NCBI GenBank assembly: GCA_947168315.1
Contig: CAMVLL010000007.1
Coordinates: 1-49,510 of the forward strand
DNA from: an uncultured Bacteroidota bacterium
Lineage (GTDB): Bacteria; Bacteroidota; Bacteroidia; Bacteroidales; Bacteroidaceae
Direction: 5' to 3'
DNA: 49,510 nt
In this document: positions 10,273-17,343 of the stretch, piece by piece
How positions within the stretch are numbered: position 1 is the first letter of the stretch
Layout: the number at the start of each line of letters is the position of its first letter
Program-made: the position numbers and the translations under genes
Notes under the pieces: model-generated
What the model was told of the DNA's origin: nothing
The model's input: only the letters and a program-made list of their open reading frames with translations
Database searches by the model: none

Positions 10273-10366
10273 AACAAAATAAGCGGAATACGAGAATAAT
10301 GAAAAAAAATATTCTTTTAAAAAGCAGTATTTACTCCCTTTTCTGCTTTATATAAGAAAAACAACG

Positions 10367-10374
10367 TATCTTTA
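10367..10374 (+). promoter_or_regulatory. Candidate -7 box (TATCTTTA) for the DUF4377-like gene
   Basis: TATCTTTA differs from TAnnTTTG by the last base and ends only 10 bp before the ATG at 10385, so the transcript would have an almost absent leader. The same octamer occurs at 15966 and 24384 upstream of other genes. Confidence 0.4.
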
Positions 10375-10384
10375 TAAACACATT

Positions 10385-10807
10385 ATGATGAAAAAATTAA
10401 ATTTATTTCAGCTCATGCTGATTGTACTGGCTGCAATGACTTTTGCAGCCTGCGAGAAGGATAAGCCTACCATCATGGCTTATGGTATGGAACATGAAGT
10501 GATTAACGTAAGAGATCTCACCTTATGGCTTGAATCCAAGTATGTCTACATCAAGCCCTGGTACTCACCCGACAAAGAGGTTCAATGCTTTGCCGGTAAC
10601 GATGAAAAGACAGGGAAACGATACCTTTTCTATGAAGGAGAAATAGAAGGTTTTAAATACGAAGAAAACCATCCGTATCGAATTCTCGTCCGGGAATATC
10701 AGATAGCCAACCCACCAGCCGATGCATCCGACAGAATATATAAATTCATAAAGGAACTGGAAATACCACCATTATATGGTATTAAAGACGGAGATTCTCA
10801 TCAATAG
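10385..10807 (+). CDS. Small lipoprotein, DUF4377-like
   Basis: A 140-residue predicted lipoprotein. The signal peptide ends in a lipobox (TFAAC, Cys about 23), followed by EKDKP. The body contains LFYEGEIEGFKYEE and YRILVRE, which resemble the DUF4377 family, a small beta-rich domain found in secreted proteins (some linked to META/heat-shock HslJ-type lipoproteins). The function is unknown. Two adjacent ATG codons (10385 and 10388) are possible starts. Its 3' end overlaps the convergent small basic protein gene by 26 bp. Family assignment is from motif memory and is moderate in confidence. Confidence 0.75.
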   Translation: MMKKLNLFQLMLIVLAAMTFAACEKDKPTIMAYGMEHEVINVRDLTLWLESKYVYIKPWYSPDKEVQCFAGNDEKTGKRYLFYEGEIEGFKYEENHPYRILVREYQIANPPADASDRIYKFIKELEIPPLYGIKDGDSHQ

Positions 10808-11048
10808 GGTTTTCTTCCTCTTGTTTTTCCTTCTTATCCGATTTCTTGGAGAAGAGGCCTACGATCAGGGCGATGATTGCACTTCCAATCTTACGTTCAA
10901 CACCAGCCTTGGTCATGGGGATACCTGTCTGCTTTGCAATGTTTCGTTTGATTTGATCTAGACCCAAGAGGCGTTTCCATGAAAAGGTGACGCCTTTTGT
11001 TGTCTTACGTTTCTTCTTGGTGGTTGTTTTCTTCTTCGTCGTAGCCAT
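10782..11048 (-). CDS. Small Lys/Thr-rich basic protein with C-terminal hydrophobic helix
   Basis: An 88-residue protein with no function I can name. The first 20 residues are nearly all Lys, Thr and Arg (MATTKKKTTTKKKRKTTKG), like a histone H1-type or nucleic-acid-binding tail. A middle section (FSWKRLLGLDQIKRNIAKQTGIP) follows, then a short hydrophobic segment (IGSAIIALIVGLF, about residues 55-67) and a charged tail (SKKSDKKEKQEEEN). An ATG 57 bp further upstream (11105) is in frame, but the compact MATTKK start is more likely. The gene is convergent with, and overlaps, the upstream lipoprotein gene by 26 bp. Similar small Lys-rich proteins occur in Bacteroidales, from memory only. Confidence 0.7.
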   Translation of the reverse strand: MATTKKKTTTKKKRKTTKGVTFSWKRLLGLDQIKRNIAKQTGIPMTKAGVERKIGSAIIALIVGLFSKKSDKKEKQEEENPIDENLRL

Positions 11049-11086
11049 AATTATCTGCTTTATTTTCTGCGAAGTTAGTAAATCAA

Positions 11087-11117
11087 TTTGATTATTAGAA
11101 AACATTTGCTAGTTTTG
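11087..11117 (+). promoter_or_regulatory. Bacteroidetes-type promoter of the GH50-like gene
   Basis: TTTG at 11087-11090, a 19-bp spacer, then TAGTTTTG at 11110-11117. This matches the Bacteroidetes primary-sigma consensus (TTTG, N19-21, TAnnTTTG) exactly. The predicted transcript start is near 11124, about 20 bases before the ATG at 11144. Confidence 0.75.
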
Positions 11118-11143
11118 TAAGACTATCATTATAAACAAGCAAG

Positions 11144-13288
11144 ATGAAAAAGATTACAAATTGGCTGATGATGGGATTGCTCGTACTGACAGGGATGTCG
11201 TGCCAGCAACAACCTGAAGGCAAGCAACTGTTCAACATGAAACAGATTGCCAAAAGAGTGAGTGGTAAATCCTCACAGATGGGCAACAGTGAGATCTTCA
11301 ACAGTAAAGTGCTGAAGATCGACCCCAAAGAGGGAAATGACGGAGTCGTTATCTGGCAGAAAGGGGACAAACCTGTATGGACTGATGCCAACTACCTGGT
11401 GTTCGAGGTGTTTGACGAGGCCGACTACAGCGGTGTCATCAACCTGGAGTTTTACAAAGAGATAAAGAATTTCAAGAGCGAGCAGATTGTATTGCAAGGA
11501 GGAGATATCTCGGGTACTACCGAAGATACGCCTTGGCTGTCGTGCATGATCGGCGTGCTGCCGCGGTTGAAGACGCAGATTGTATTCCCGCTGTCCTATA
11601 TGGATGCACAGGAAATCTTCCTCCCACGCTCTCCACGACAGTTGAAGGCGACGTTGAGCGGTAACCGCCTTGACCCTGCCGACATTACAAAGGTTGTTCT
11701 CCGTTTCGGTCCGTATGATGAGAAGAACTACCGTACAGGCTACGAACTGGCATCGGTTTCGCTGACACAAGACAAACCGGAACCATATCCTTCCGTATCT
11801 CCGACCATCGACAAGCTGGGACAACGTGTCGATAAGGATTGGCCTGGAAAACTGAAGGATGAGGCAGATATGATTGCCCGTAACAAGGCAATGGATGAGG
11901 AGATGAACGGTATCCAATTCCCATCTGAATGGAGTAAGTTCGGTGGTTGGAAAGCAAAGAAATTCAAGGCTACCGGATTCTTCCGTACCCAACACGACGG
12001 CACTCGTTGGTGGTTAGTTGACCCGGAAGGATATGCTTTCCTCAGCTCGGGTATTGACTGTATCGGTGCGAACTCGACCGGGCCAGTAAATGGTATTGAA
12101 GACCTTTTCGAGTGGTTGCCGGATGCCAACGACGAACAGTTCGGTCGTGCGGTCAGCGAACGAAGAGGAACGAAGGTGGTCGATTTCTACGTAGCCAACT
12201 TAATCCGTATCTGGGGAAAGGATTGGAAGGATAAATGGATGGACTATACCGAGAAACTGATGAAGAAGATTCGTTTCAACACAGTTGGAAACTGGTCGGA
12301 CATCAGCTTTGCACGCTACAGCAAGATACCTTACGTACTGCCACTGAACGGCTTCCCTTCTACAAAGGTTGCCATCTATCGTGACTTCCCTGATGTCTTT
12401 GCAACAGAGTATCAAGAGAATGCGGCTAAGTTTGCCTCTCAGTTGGAAAGCTATAAGAACGATCCATACCTCGTAGGTTATTTCCTCCGCAACGAGCCTC
12501 AATGGGCTTTCGGCTATCATAACCTGGCATACGAAATGTTTGCAACCGACCAAGCCTCAGCTACAAAAGACGCCTTTGTAGATTGGCTAAAGGGTAAGTA
12601 TAATAACGATATAAAAGCCGTAAACAAAGCGTGGAAGCTGGAACTTGCCGACTTTGACGCGCTGAAAGCACAGACTTTCAAGGAGTATCCGTCAGACATA
12701 GCCGACAAGGATTTCAACGAGTTCTCGATGATTATGGTGAAACGCTACGTGGATATACCATGCGATGAGGTAGAGAAGGTAGACAAAAACCACATGAACC
12801 TCGGTATGCGCTACGCATGGCTGAGCTCCGATCTGTTATACAAGGCAGGAGAACGCTTTGATGTCTTCTCCATCAACGGTTATGGCCTCACTCCTCCTCC
12901 AACAGCAGAGATCGCAGAAAAGAGCGGAAAGCCAGTAATGATTGGTGAATTCCACCATGGAGCAGTCGACCGTGCCCTGCCTGCAACAGGAATCATCGGC
13001 GTGATGAGCCAGGATGAACGTGCGGCAGCCTTCCGTCAATACATAGAGCAAGGATTTGCTCGTCCGGAACTGGTAGGCATGCACTATTTCCAATGGGTAG
13101 ACCAACCATATTACGGTCGCTTCGATGGTGAGAACTACAACATCGGTGTAGTCACCACAGGCAACATTCCTTACGATGAGTTGACAAAGGGTATGACCAT
13201 CACCAACGAACGCATTTACGACGTGGCAACAGGAAAGGTACCTCCATTCGACGGAAACGTACCTAAGACTCCAGCCATCCACTATTAA
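11144..13288 (+). CDS. Lipoprotein glycoside hydrolase, clan GH-A, GH50-like
   Basis: A 714-residue surface or periplasmic lipoprotein: signal peptide ending LTGMSC (Cys20). The N-terminal 230 residues look like a carbohydrate-binding-type beta domain. The segment from about residue 280 (TGFFRTQHDGTRWWLVDPEGYAF, split by one short insert) is the hallmark seen in GH50-type agarase/beta-galactosidase-like enzymes. A TIM-barrel with RNEPQW (Glu451, candidate acid/base) and IGEFHHG (Glu602, candidate nucleophile) fits clan GH-A retaining chemistry. The substrate could be a galactan, but gut homologues are uncharacterised. It has its own promoter and terminator and is therefore monocistronic. Confidence 0.72.
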   Translation: MKKITNWLMMGLLVLTGMSCQQQPEGKQLFNMKQIAKRVSGKSSQMGNSEIFNSKVLKIDPKEGNDGVVIWQKGDKPVWTDANYLVFEVFDEADYSGVINLEFYKEIKNFKSEQIVLQGGDISGTTEDTPWLSCMIGVLPRLKTQIVFPLSYMDAQEIFLPRSPRQLKATLSGNRLDPADITKVVLRFGPYDEKNYRTGYELASVSLTQDKPEPYPSVSPTIDKLGQRVDKDWPGKLKDEADMIARNKAMDEEMNGIQFPSEWSKFGGWKAKKFKATGFFRTQHDGTRWWLVDPEGYAFLSSGIDCIGANSTGPVNGIEDLFEWLPDANDEQFGRAVSERRGTKVVDFYVANLIRIWGKDWKDKWMDYTEKLMKKIRFNTVGNWSDISFARYSKIPYVLPLNGFPSTKVAIYRDFPDVFATEYQENAAKFASQLESYKNDPYLVGYFLRNEPQWAFGYHNLAYEMFATDQASATKDAFVDWLKGKYNNDIKAVNKAWKLELADFDALKAQTFKEYPSDIADKDFNEFSMIMVKRYVDIPCDEVEKVDKNHMNLGMRYAWLSSDLLYKAGERFDVFSINGYGLTPPPTAEIAEKSGKPVMIGEFHHGAVDRALPATGIIGVMSQDERAAAFRQYIEQGFARPELVGMHYFQWVDQPYYGRFDGENYNIGVVTTGNIPYDELTKGMTITNERIYDVATGKVPPFDGNVPKTPAIHY

Positions 13289-13309
13289 CCTAAAAAACCA
13301 TAAAAAGTA

Positions 13310-13339
13310 GGGGCCGATTATGTATCGGCCCCCTTTTTT
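13310..13339 (+). terminator. Intrinsic terminator after the GH50-like gene
   Basis: Perfect 9-bp GC-rich stem GGGGCCGAT / ATCGGCCCC with a 5-base loop, followed by C and six T. It lies just after the stop codon, between convergent genes. Confidence 0.85.
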
Positions 13340-13399
13340 ATATGACGAGCATAGATAACCTAGGCCCTACAGTGAATGAAATACTATGTAACGTTGGAA

Positions 13400-15916
13400 T
13401 TACTTTCTCGTCAGCTGCTGGGCAGCCAAAACAAGGAACATATAATGTGAAGAGCCTCCACCCAATACATATTCCACTTGCTGCCATAAGAAAGGAAACT
13501 CCAACAACTCAGGGAAGTCCGGACGAATCATTGCCGTTCCAGAGACTACTCCTCCAGGAATATACGACCAATCCGCACGGTTCAAGCCATAGGCAACGGT
13601 AGCCGACTTGGCACCAACGCCCGATGCAAACGATGCATTGTTCGAGCCAGGGTGACACCCAAGGATAAAGTTCAACGCATTGTACACGGTTTCCTTCGGG
13701 AATAACTCAGGATATACACTAGACAAGAAATAATACTGGAATCCAAAACGCTGGATATCCCAACCTGCTCCCCAAATGCTCGGACGATAAGGAACACCAT
13801 ACGGCGTTTCAGCTGCTTGTTTCTCAAGGCTCTCACTATATCCCTTCAAGGCTGCCTCATAGGCTTCAACGAAATCATGAGAACGGTTATCGCTCCTTGC
13901 TTTCAACAGCTGAACAACCCGTGCAGTGTACCAACTTGTGCCTCCTATCCGCTTCAAAATGGCATCCTGATTATTGAGAATGAAGTCGAGATACAATTGT
14001 TCTTTCGTTGAAAGATATAGTTCAACAGATGCTTGCAAGCAATTGGTTATCAATGAAGTATTATTCATATATTGCTGGAATATTTTCCTTGAAATATCCA
14101 AACATTCCTCACCAAGTTTATCATTAAATCCACGCATGACTCTTGATACGGCAGCCAACTCAGCCGCTGTAGTCAAAGCACGTCCCGGATTATCTTCCGT
14201 GAATATCCAACGGTCATCATCATTACCCAAGATACCATCCGTCATGGCAGCGGCATCGCCTAACATCACGTACTGGCGAAGGCTATTACAAATGATACCC
14301 CGATACAATCTTCCCAATGCCTGATAAGAACGAACGACAGTTAAGGCACCATTCTCAACTTGCTGTAAGATATCATTACGACCATCGGGCTCATGGATCT
14401 CTACCGTATGTTTAGCATGGTTGATGGCAGTCACATCAATCTCAGGGTGGAAAGCTTCATAAGCCAATGCCAGAATATATGATTCACCCGCCTGTGACTC
14501 TATTCGTAAGTCAAAATCACCTGCGTCATGCCATCCACCGATATTTACGCCAGGGACAACCGCTTTCTCACTATACTTCGACAAACCTGGAGCCTGGGCG
14601 TATCCATCAATGTGGTTCCCTTCAGGAGCCATTCGGGCATCGTCCATATGACAGGCATCGTGCCATATACGATACTTCTCGCTTACACGCATGTGGCACA
14701 TCTGTACCGGCAGGAAATACTCAATGACAGGCTGCCAAACACCTCTGTCATAGATATTCTCATCTATCCTGAAAACGGAAGATTCCCACTTCCCTATCTT
14801 CAACTTATACAATCCCGGATTTGTAATTTCGGAAAAATCAGCCTTATAATAATTATAGCGCAGGAATTTGCCCCAATCTTTCAAATTAACGCTTCGCACA
14901 ACATGCTCTCCCTTTTCATCGATACGAAGGATTTCCATATCCATCTTCAAAGTCTCACGTTGGTCAATCTCGATGACAGCCACTTTTTGCTGATTCGGAT
15001 GATAACCCACTTGTGATATTTGAAAAACTGGCTCATAACGCCATCCCTTCACAACGTTTGGTCGGATAATCCATCTTACAGCACCCTTCGTAACCCCTGC
15101 CTTTATCTCGCTTCGCAGAACAAACCAGCCGTTGTTATGATTCATACGGCCATCATACAACTTCAAGTCGCCTGTCAACGACTCAACGGATAACTTGCTA
15201 TAAGGATCATCGGGACGAGAGGTAAAGGATTTACCCACAGCATAAGGCGTACCGATGATGTCATCTGCGATCAGCGGACTATACCCATGGCCGTTCAACT
15301 GGTTGATATTGGTCATCTGCCCTTTACCCGTGAAGAAATCGCCGTCATGAAGATGATTTGGCTTCGTAAACAGCAAAGGAGAGTTCGGTTGCTGCGGATA
15401 AATACCGGCTTGCTGATCCATTACCCAAGGCTTTCCAAATAGAGAGCCAGGAAAGAATTCCAGATTGAACCCAACCTTTCCCAATAGGAAATCCGGGACA
15501 GGCTTATCCAGATCGACTGTAACAAGGATATTTAAGCCATTACTCTCCACATTCACTGTATAGGTAAACTGATAGTCGGGATATACCATCGGGTTGAATC
15601 CAGTCAAATGGCGTGAAGAATCAGGATAGCACAATGTTGTAGTAATTCTATTCCCATCCACCTTACGGCTTATCTGTTTAGGGACAGGTTGCCATTGTCC
15701 TGGAGTCGCTTCCATACGGATATCTCCGTTGGTGGCTACCCTATGGCCATTCATAATTACACAAACACCACCCTGATGACCTTCTGGATAGAAATCATTA
15801 AAAGCCATTACATCGACACCCTCACAGTTGAAATAACCATCCTTTGTCAGTTGGAACTGCTGTGCATACAAAAGTTGAGTCGCCAGCAAAAAGAAATATA
15901 AGAGCCAAGACCTCAT
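13400..15916 (-). CDS. Secreted GH9 glycoside hydrolase with Ig-like N-domain
   Basis: An 838-residue exported protein (signal peptide MRSWLLYFFLLATQLLYA). After about 310 residues of unassigned beta-rich sequence comes a CelD-type Ig-like domain (begins PVFQISQVGYHPNQQKVAV), then a GH9 (alpha/alpha)6 barrel. GH9 marks include GGWHDAGDFDLR (the two Asp used as base and water-holder), GCHPGSNNASFASG near the C-terminus, and a late Glu in LWQQVEYVLGG, the likely proton donor. GH9 enzymes are mostly inverting endoglucanases, but members with large N-extensions can act as exo-glucosidases or on other beta-glucans, so the exact substrate is open. It is divergent from the small esterase gene. Confidence 0.86.
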   Translation of the reverse strand: MRSWLLYFFLLATQLLYAQQFQLTKDGYFNCEGVDVMAFNDFYPEGHQGGVCVIMNGHRVATNGDIRMEATPGQWQPVPKQISRKVDGNRITTTLCYPDSSRHLTGFNPMVYPDYQFTYTVNVESNGLNILVTVDLDKPVPDFLLGKVGFNLEFFPGSLFGKPWVMDQQAGIYPQQPNSPLLFTKPNHLHDGDFFTGKGQMTNINQLNGHGYSPLIADDIIGTPYAVGKSFTSRPDDPYSKLSVESLTGDLKLYDGRMNHNNGWFVLRSEIKAGVTKGAVRWIIRPNVVKGWRYEPVFQISQVGYHPNQQKVAVIEIDQRETLKMDMEILRIDEKGEHVVRSVNLKDWGKFLRYNYYKADFSEITNPGLYKLKIGKWESSVFRIDENIYDRGVWQPVIEYFLPVQMCHMRVSEKYRIWHDACHMDDARMAPEGNHIDGYAQAPGLSKYSEKAVVPGVNIGGWHDAGDFDLRIESQAGESYILALAYEAFHPEIDVTAINHAKHTVEIHEPDGRNDILQQVENGALTVVRSYQALGRLYRGIICNSLRQYVMLGDAAAMTDGILGNDDDRWIFTEDNPGRALTTAAELAAVSRVMRGFNDKLGEECLDISRKIFQQYMNNTSLITNCLQASVELYLSTKEQLYLDFILNNQDAILKRIGGTSWYTARVVQLLKARSDNRSHDFVEAYEAALKGYSESLEKQAAETPYGVPYRPSIWGAGWDIQRFGFQYYFLSSVYPELFPKETVYNALNFILGCHPGSNNASFASGVGAKSATVAYGLNRADWSYIPGGVVSGTAMIRPDFPELLEFPFLWQQVEYVLGGGSSHYMFLVLAAQQLTRK

Positions 15917-15965
15917 AATTCAGAGTATTTAAGATTACATTTATACAAATATATGAAGTTTTTCC

Positions 15966-15973
15966 TATCTTTA
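15966..15973 (+). promoter_or_regulatory. Candidate -7 box (TATCTTTA) of the small esterase gene
   Basis: TATCTTTA ends 7 bp before the ATG at 15981, implying a leaderless or nearly leaderless mRNA. No good -33 TTTG is visible. Confidence 0.35.
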
Positions 15974-15980
15974 CCACACG

Positions 15981-16676
15981 ATGATACAAATAATAGAAAA
16001 TATTGGACAAAAGGATTGTCTGATTTATACGGATGAGCTACCTCAAGTATTGCTGATTCAACCACTTGGTAAACATGAGTCAGAACATTTTGAGGAGGAA
16101 CTGGCATTCATTCAAAAGATGACAGAAATACCTTTCGCAATGTGCGCTTTTATCATTGACGACTGGGAGACTGAGCTTACTCCATGGTACGAGCCCATGA
16201 TTTCTCGCCGTAAAGATGTTACTCCACAAGGCAATGAGACACTACTTTTTTTGACCGACGTACTGTTGCCTTTATTAAATCAACGCTTTGGTAATCTACC
16301 CGTTATCCTAGGAGGTTATTCTTTGGCTGGCTTATTTTCACTTTGGGCTGGTTACGAAAGAAATAGCTTTGATGCAGTAGCAGGTGTATCCCCTTCCGTT
16401 TGGATTACGAATTGGAAAGATTATATGCTCTCCCATCCTATACAAGCGAAATTGGTATATCTTAGTCTGGGCGACCGAGAGGAACTTTCCCGAAATCAAA
16501 AATTCGCGCAGGTGGGTGAAATCATCCGGCTCGAGCACAAACAGTTATCATCACAACTCGACTCAGAACAATGTATTCTGGAATGGAATCCAGGCAACCA
16601 TTTTATGGATAATGAACAAAGAACTGCCCGAGGATTTGCATGGTGTATGGAAAGAATAAGTAAAAATGGTAGATAA
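15981..16676 (+). CDS. Cytoplasmic alpha/beta-hydrolase, esterase-D-like
   Basis: A 231-residue protein without a signal peptide. The nucleophile elbow is GGYSLAG (Ser114) and a late PGNHF holds the likely catalytic His. The segment IDDWETELTPWYEP followed by LLPLLNQRFG is typical of the putative-esterase family (PF00756-like). The substrate is unknown; a role in removing acyl groups from imported sugars would fit the neighbourhood but is inference. No alternative start is plausible because conserved sequence begins within 20 residues. Confidence 0.75.
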   Translation: MIQIIENIGQKDCLIYTDELPQVLLIQPLGKHESEHFEEELAFIQKMTEIPFAMCAFIIDDWETELTPWYEPMISRRKDVTPQGNETLLFLTDVLLPLLNQRFGNLPVILGGYSLAGLFSLWAGYERNSFDAVAGVSPSVWITNWKDYMLSHPIQAKLVYLSLGDREELSRNQKFAQVGEIIRLEHKQLSSQLDSEQCILEWNPGNHFMDNEQRTARGFAWCMERISKNGR

Positions 16677-16715
16677 TCCTGCATATTGTATAAGAACCGC
16701 TTGCTTCCAAAGAAG

Positions 16716-16723
16716 TAACTTTG
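16716..16723 (+). promoter_or_regulatory. -7 box deciding the start of the cyclophilin-like lipoprotein gene
   Basis: TAACTTTG matches TAnnTTTG exactly. It covers the ATG at 16721 of a longer frame, so translation from 16721 is very unlikely and the ATG at 16751 is the real start. A good -33 element is not seen. Confidence 0.55.
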
Positions 16724-16750
16724 CATCAAAGAATTTTATACAATTATCCT

Positions 16751-17257
16751 ATGAAACAGATGATACTATCATTAATGATTATGATATTTGCTTGCTGCTC
16801 GCCAGATGATGAGATAAATATGGGAACGTCAGAAAACAGTCAGATACAAGAAGAAGCAAACAGTTCAACTATGGTCGAAAAAATATATATTACCATTGAC
16901 GAGAAAACACAATCCATCACGCTTGTCGAGAATGTTGCCACCAAAGCCTTGGTTAAAGCATTACAAGAATCATCTATTACCTACGAAGCTTCCGACTACG
17001 GTAATTTTGAGAAAGTCGGTGCCTTGGGAAAAACACTGCCTACTAATAATACTCAAATCACAACCTCTCCAGGCGATGTGATTCTTTATAATGCTAACCA
17101 AATAGTTATCTTTTATGGGACGAACTCCTGGAGCTATACTCGTTTAGGGAAGATAGACAATTTAACGGGAGATAACCTGAAGACATTCCTCAAGGCTGGT
17201 GAAGGAACCGTAAAGATAACTCTCTCTGTCAACGATCCATCAAAGAAAAATGAGTAA
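16751..17257 (+). CDS. Cyclophilin-like-fold lipoprotein
   Basis: A 168-residue predicted lipoprotein: short signal peptide MKQMILSLMIMIFAC with the lipobox Cys near residue 15, then an acidic linker. The domain from about residue 40 (KIYITIDEKTQSITLVENVATKALVKAL, in two parts, then YGNFEKVGALGKTLPT, PGDVILYNANQIVIFYG and YTRLGKI) fits the cyclophilin-like family (PF18050-type). Related proteins are often encoded beside flavodoxins or aldo-keto reductases; here the neighbours are glycosidases. The biochemical role is unknown. An upstream ATG (16721) is rejected because a promoter box overlaps it. Confidence 0.75.
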   Translation: MKQMILSLMIMIFACCSPDDEINMGTSENSQIQEEANSSTMVEKIYITIDEKTQSITLVENVATKALVKALQESSITYEASDYGNFEKVGALGKTLPTNNTQITTSPGDVILYNANQIVIFYGTNSWSYTRLGKIDNLTGDNLKTFLKAGEGTVKITLSVNDPSKKNE

Positions 17258-17305
17258 TCGCACCGAATAATCCTCTTTTTTCTACAGTTTGTATTGCTTT
17301 TTTCG

Positions 17306-17313
17306 TAACTTAG
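17306..17313 (+). promoter_or_regulatory. Candidate -7 box of the GH106-GH127 operon
   Basis: TAACTTAG, one mismatch to TAnnTTTG, 30 bp before the ATG at 17344. A TTTG at 17288 is too close (14 bp) to be a normal -33 box, so support is modest. The same octamer occurs upstream of the GH3 gene at 36779. Confidence 0.4.
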
Positions 17314-17343
17314 TCCAATCAATTCAAGATAAGTTAAGGAATT

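Noticed and set aside
11273-11995. 240-residue minus-strand frame
   Set aside because: Lies within the GH50-like gene on the opposite strand and shows no family motifs, so it is a shadow.
13342-13602. Plus-strand 86-residue frame after the GH50-like gene
   Set aside because: Most of it is the antisense of the GH9 C-terminus; no protein features or ribosome-binding region.
16721-16750. Upstream ATG for the cyclophilin-like lipoprotein
   Set aside because: Overlaps the TAACTTTG promoter box and would hide the lipoprotein signal.
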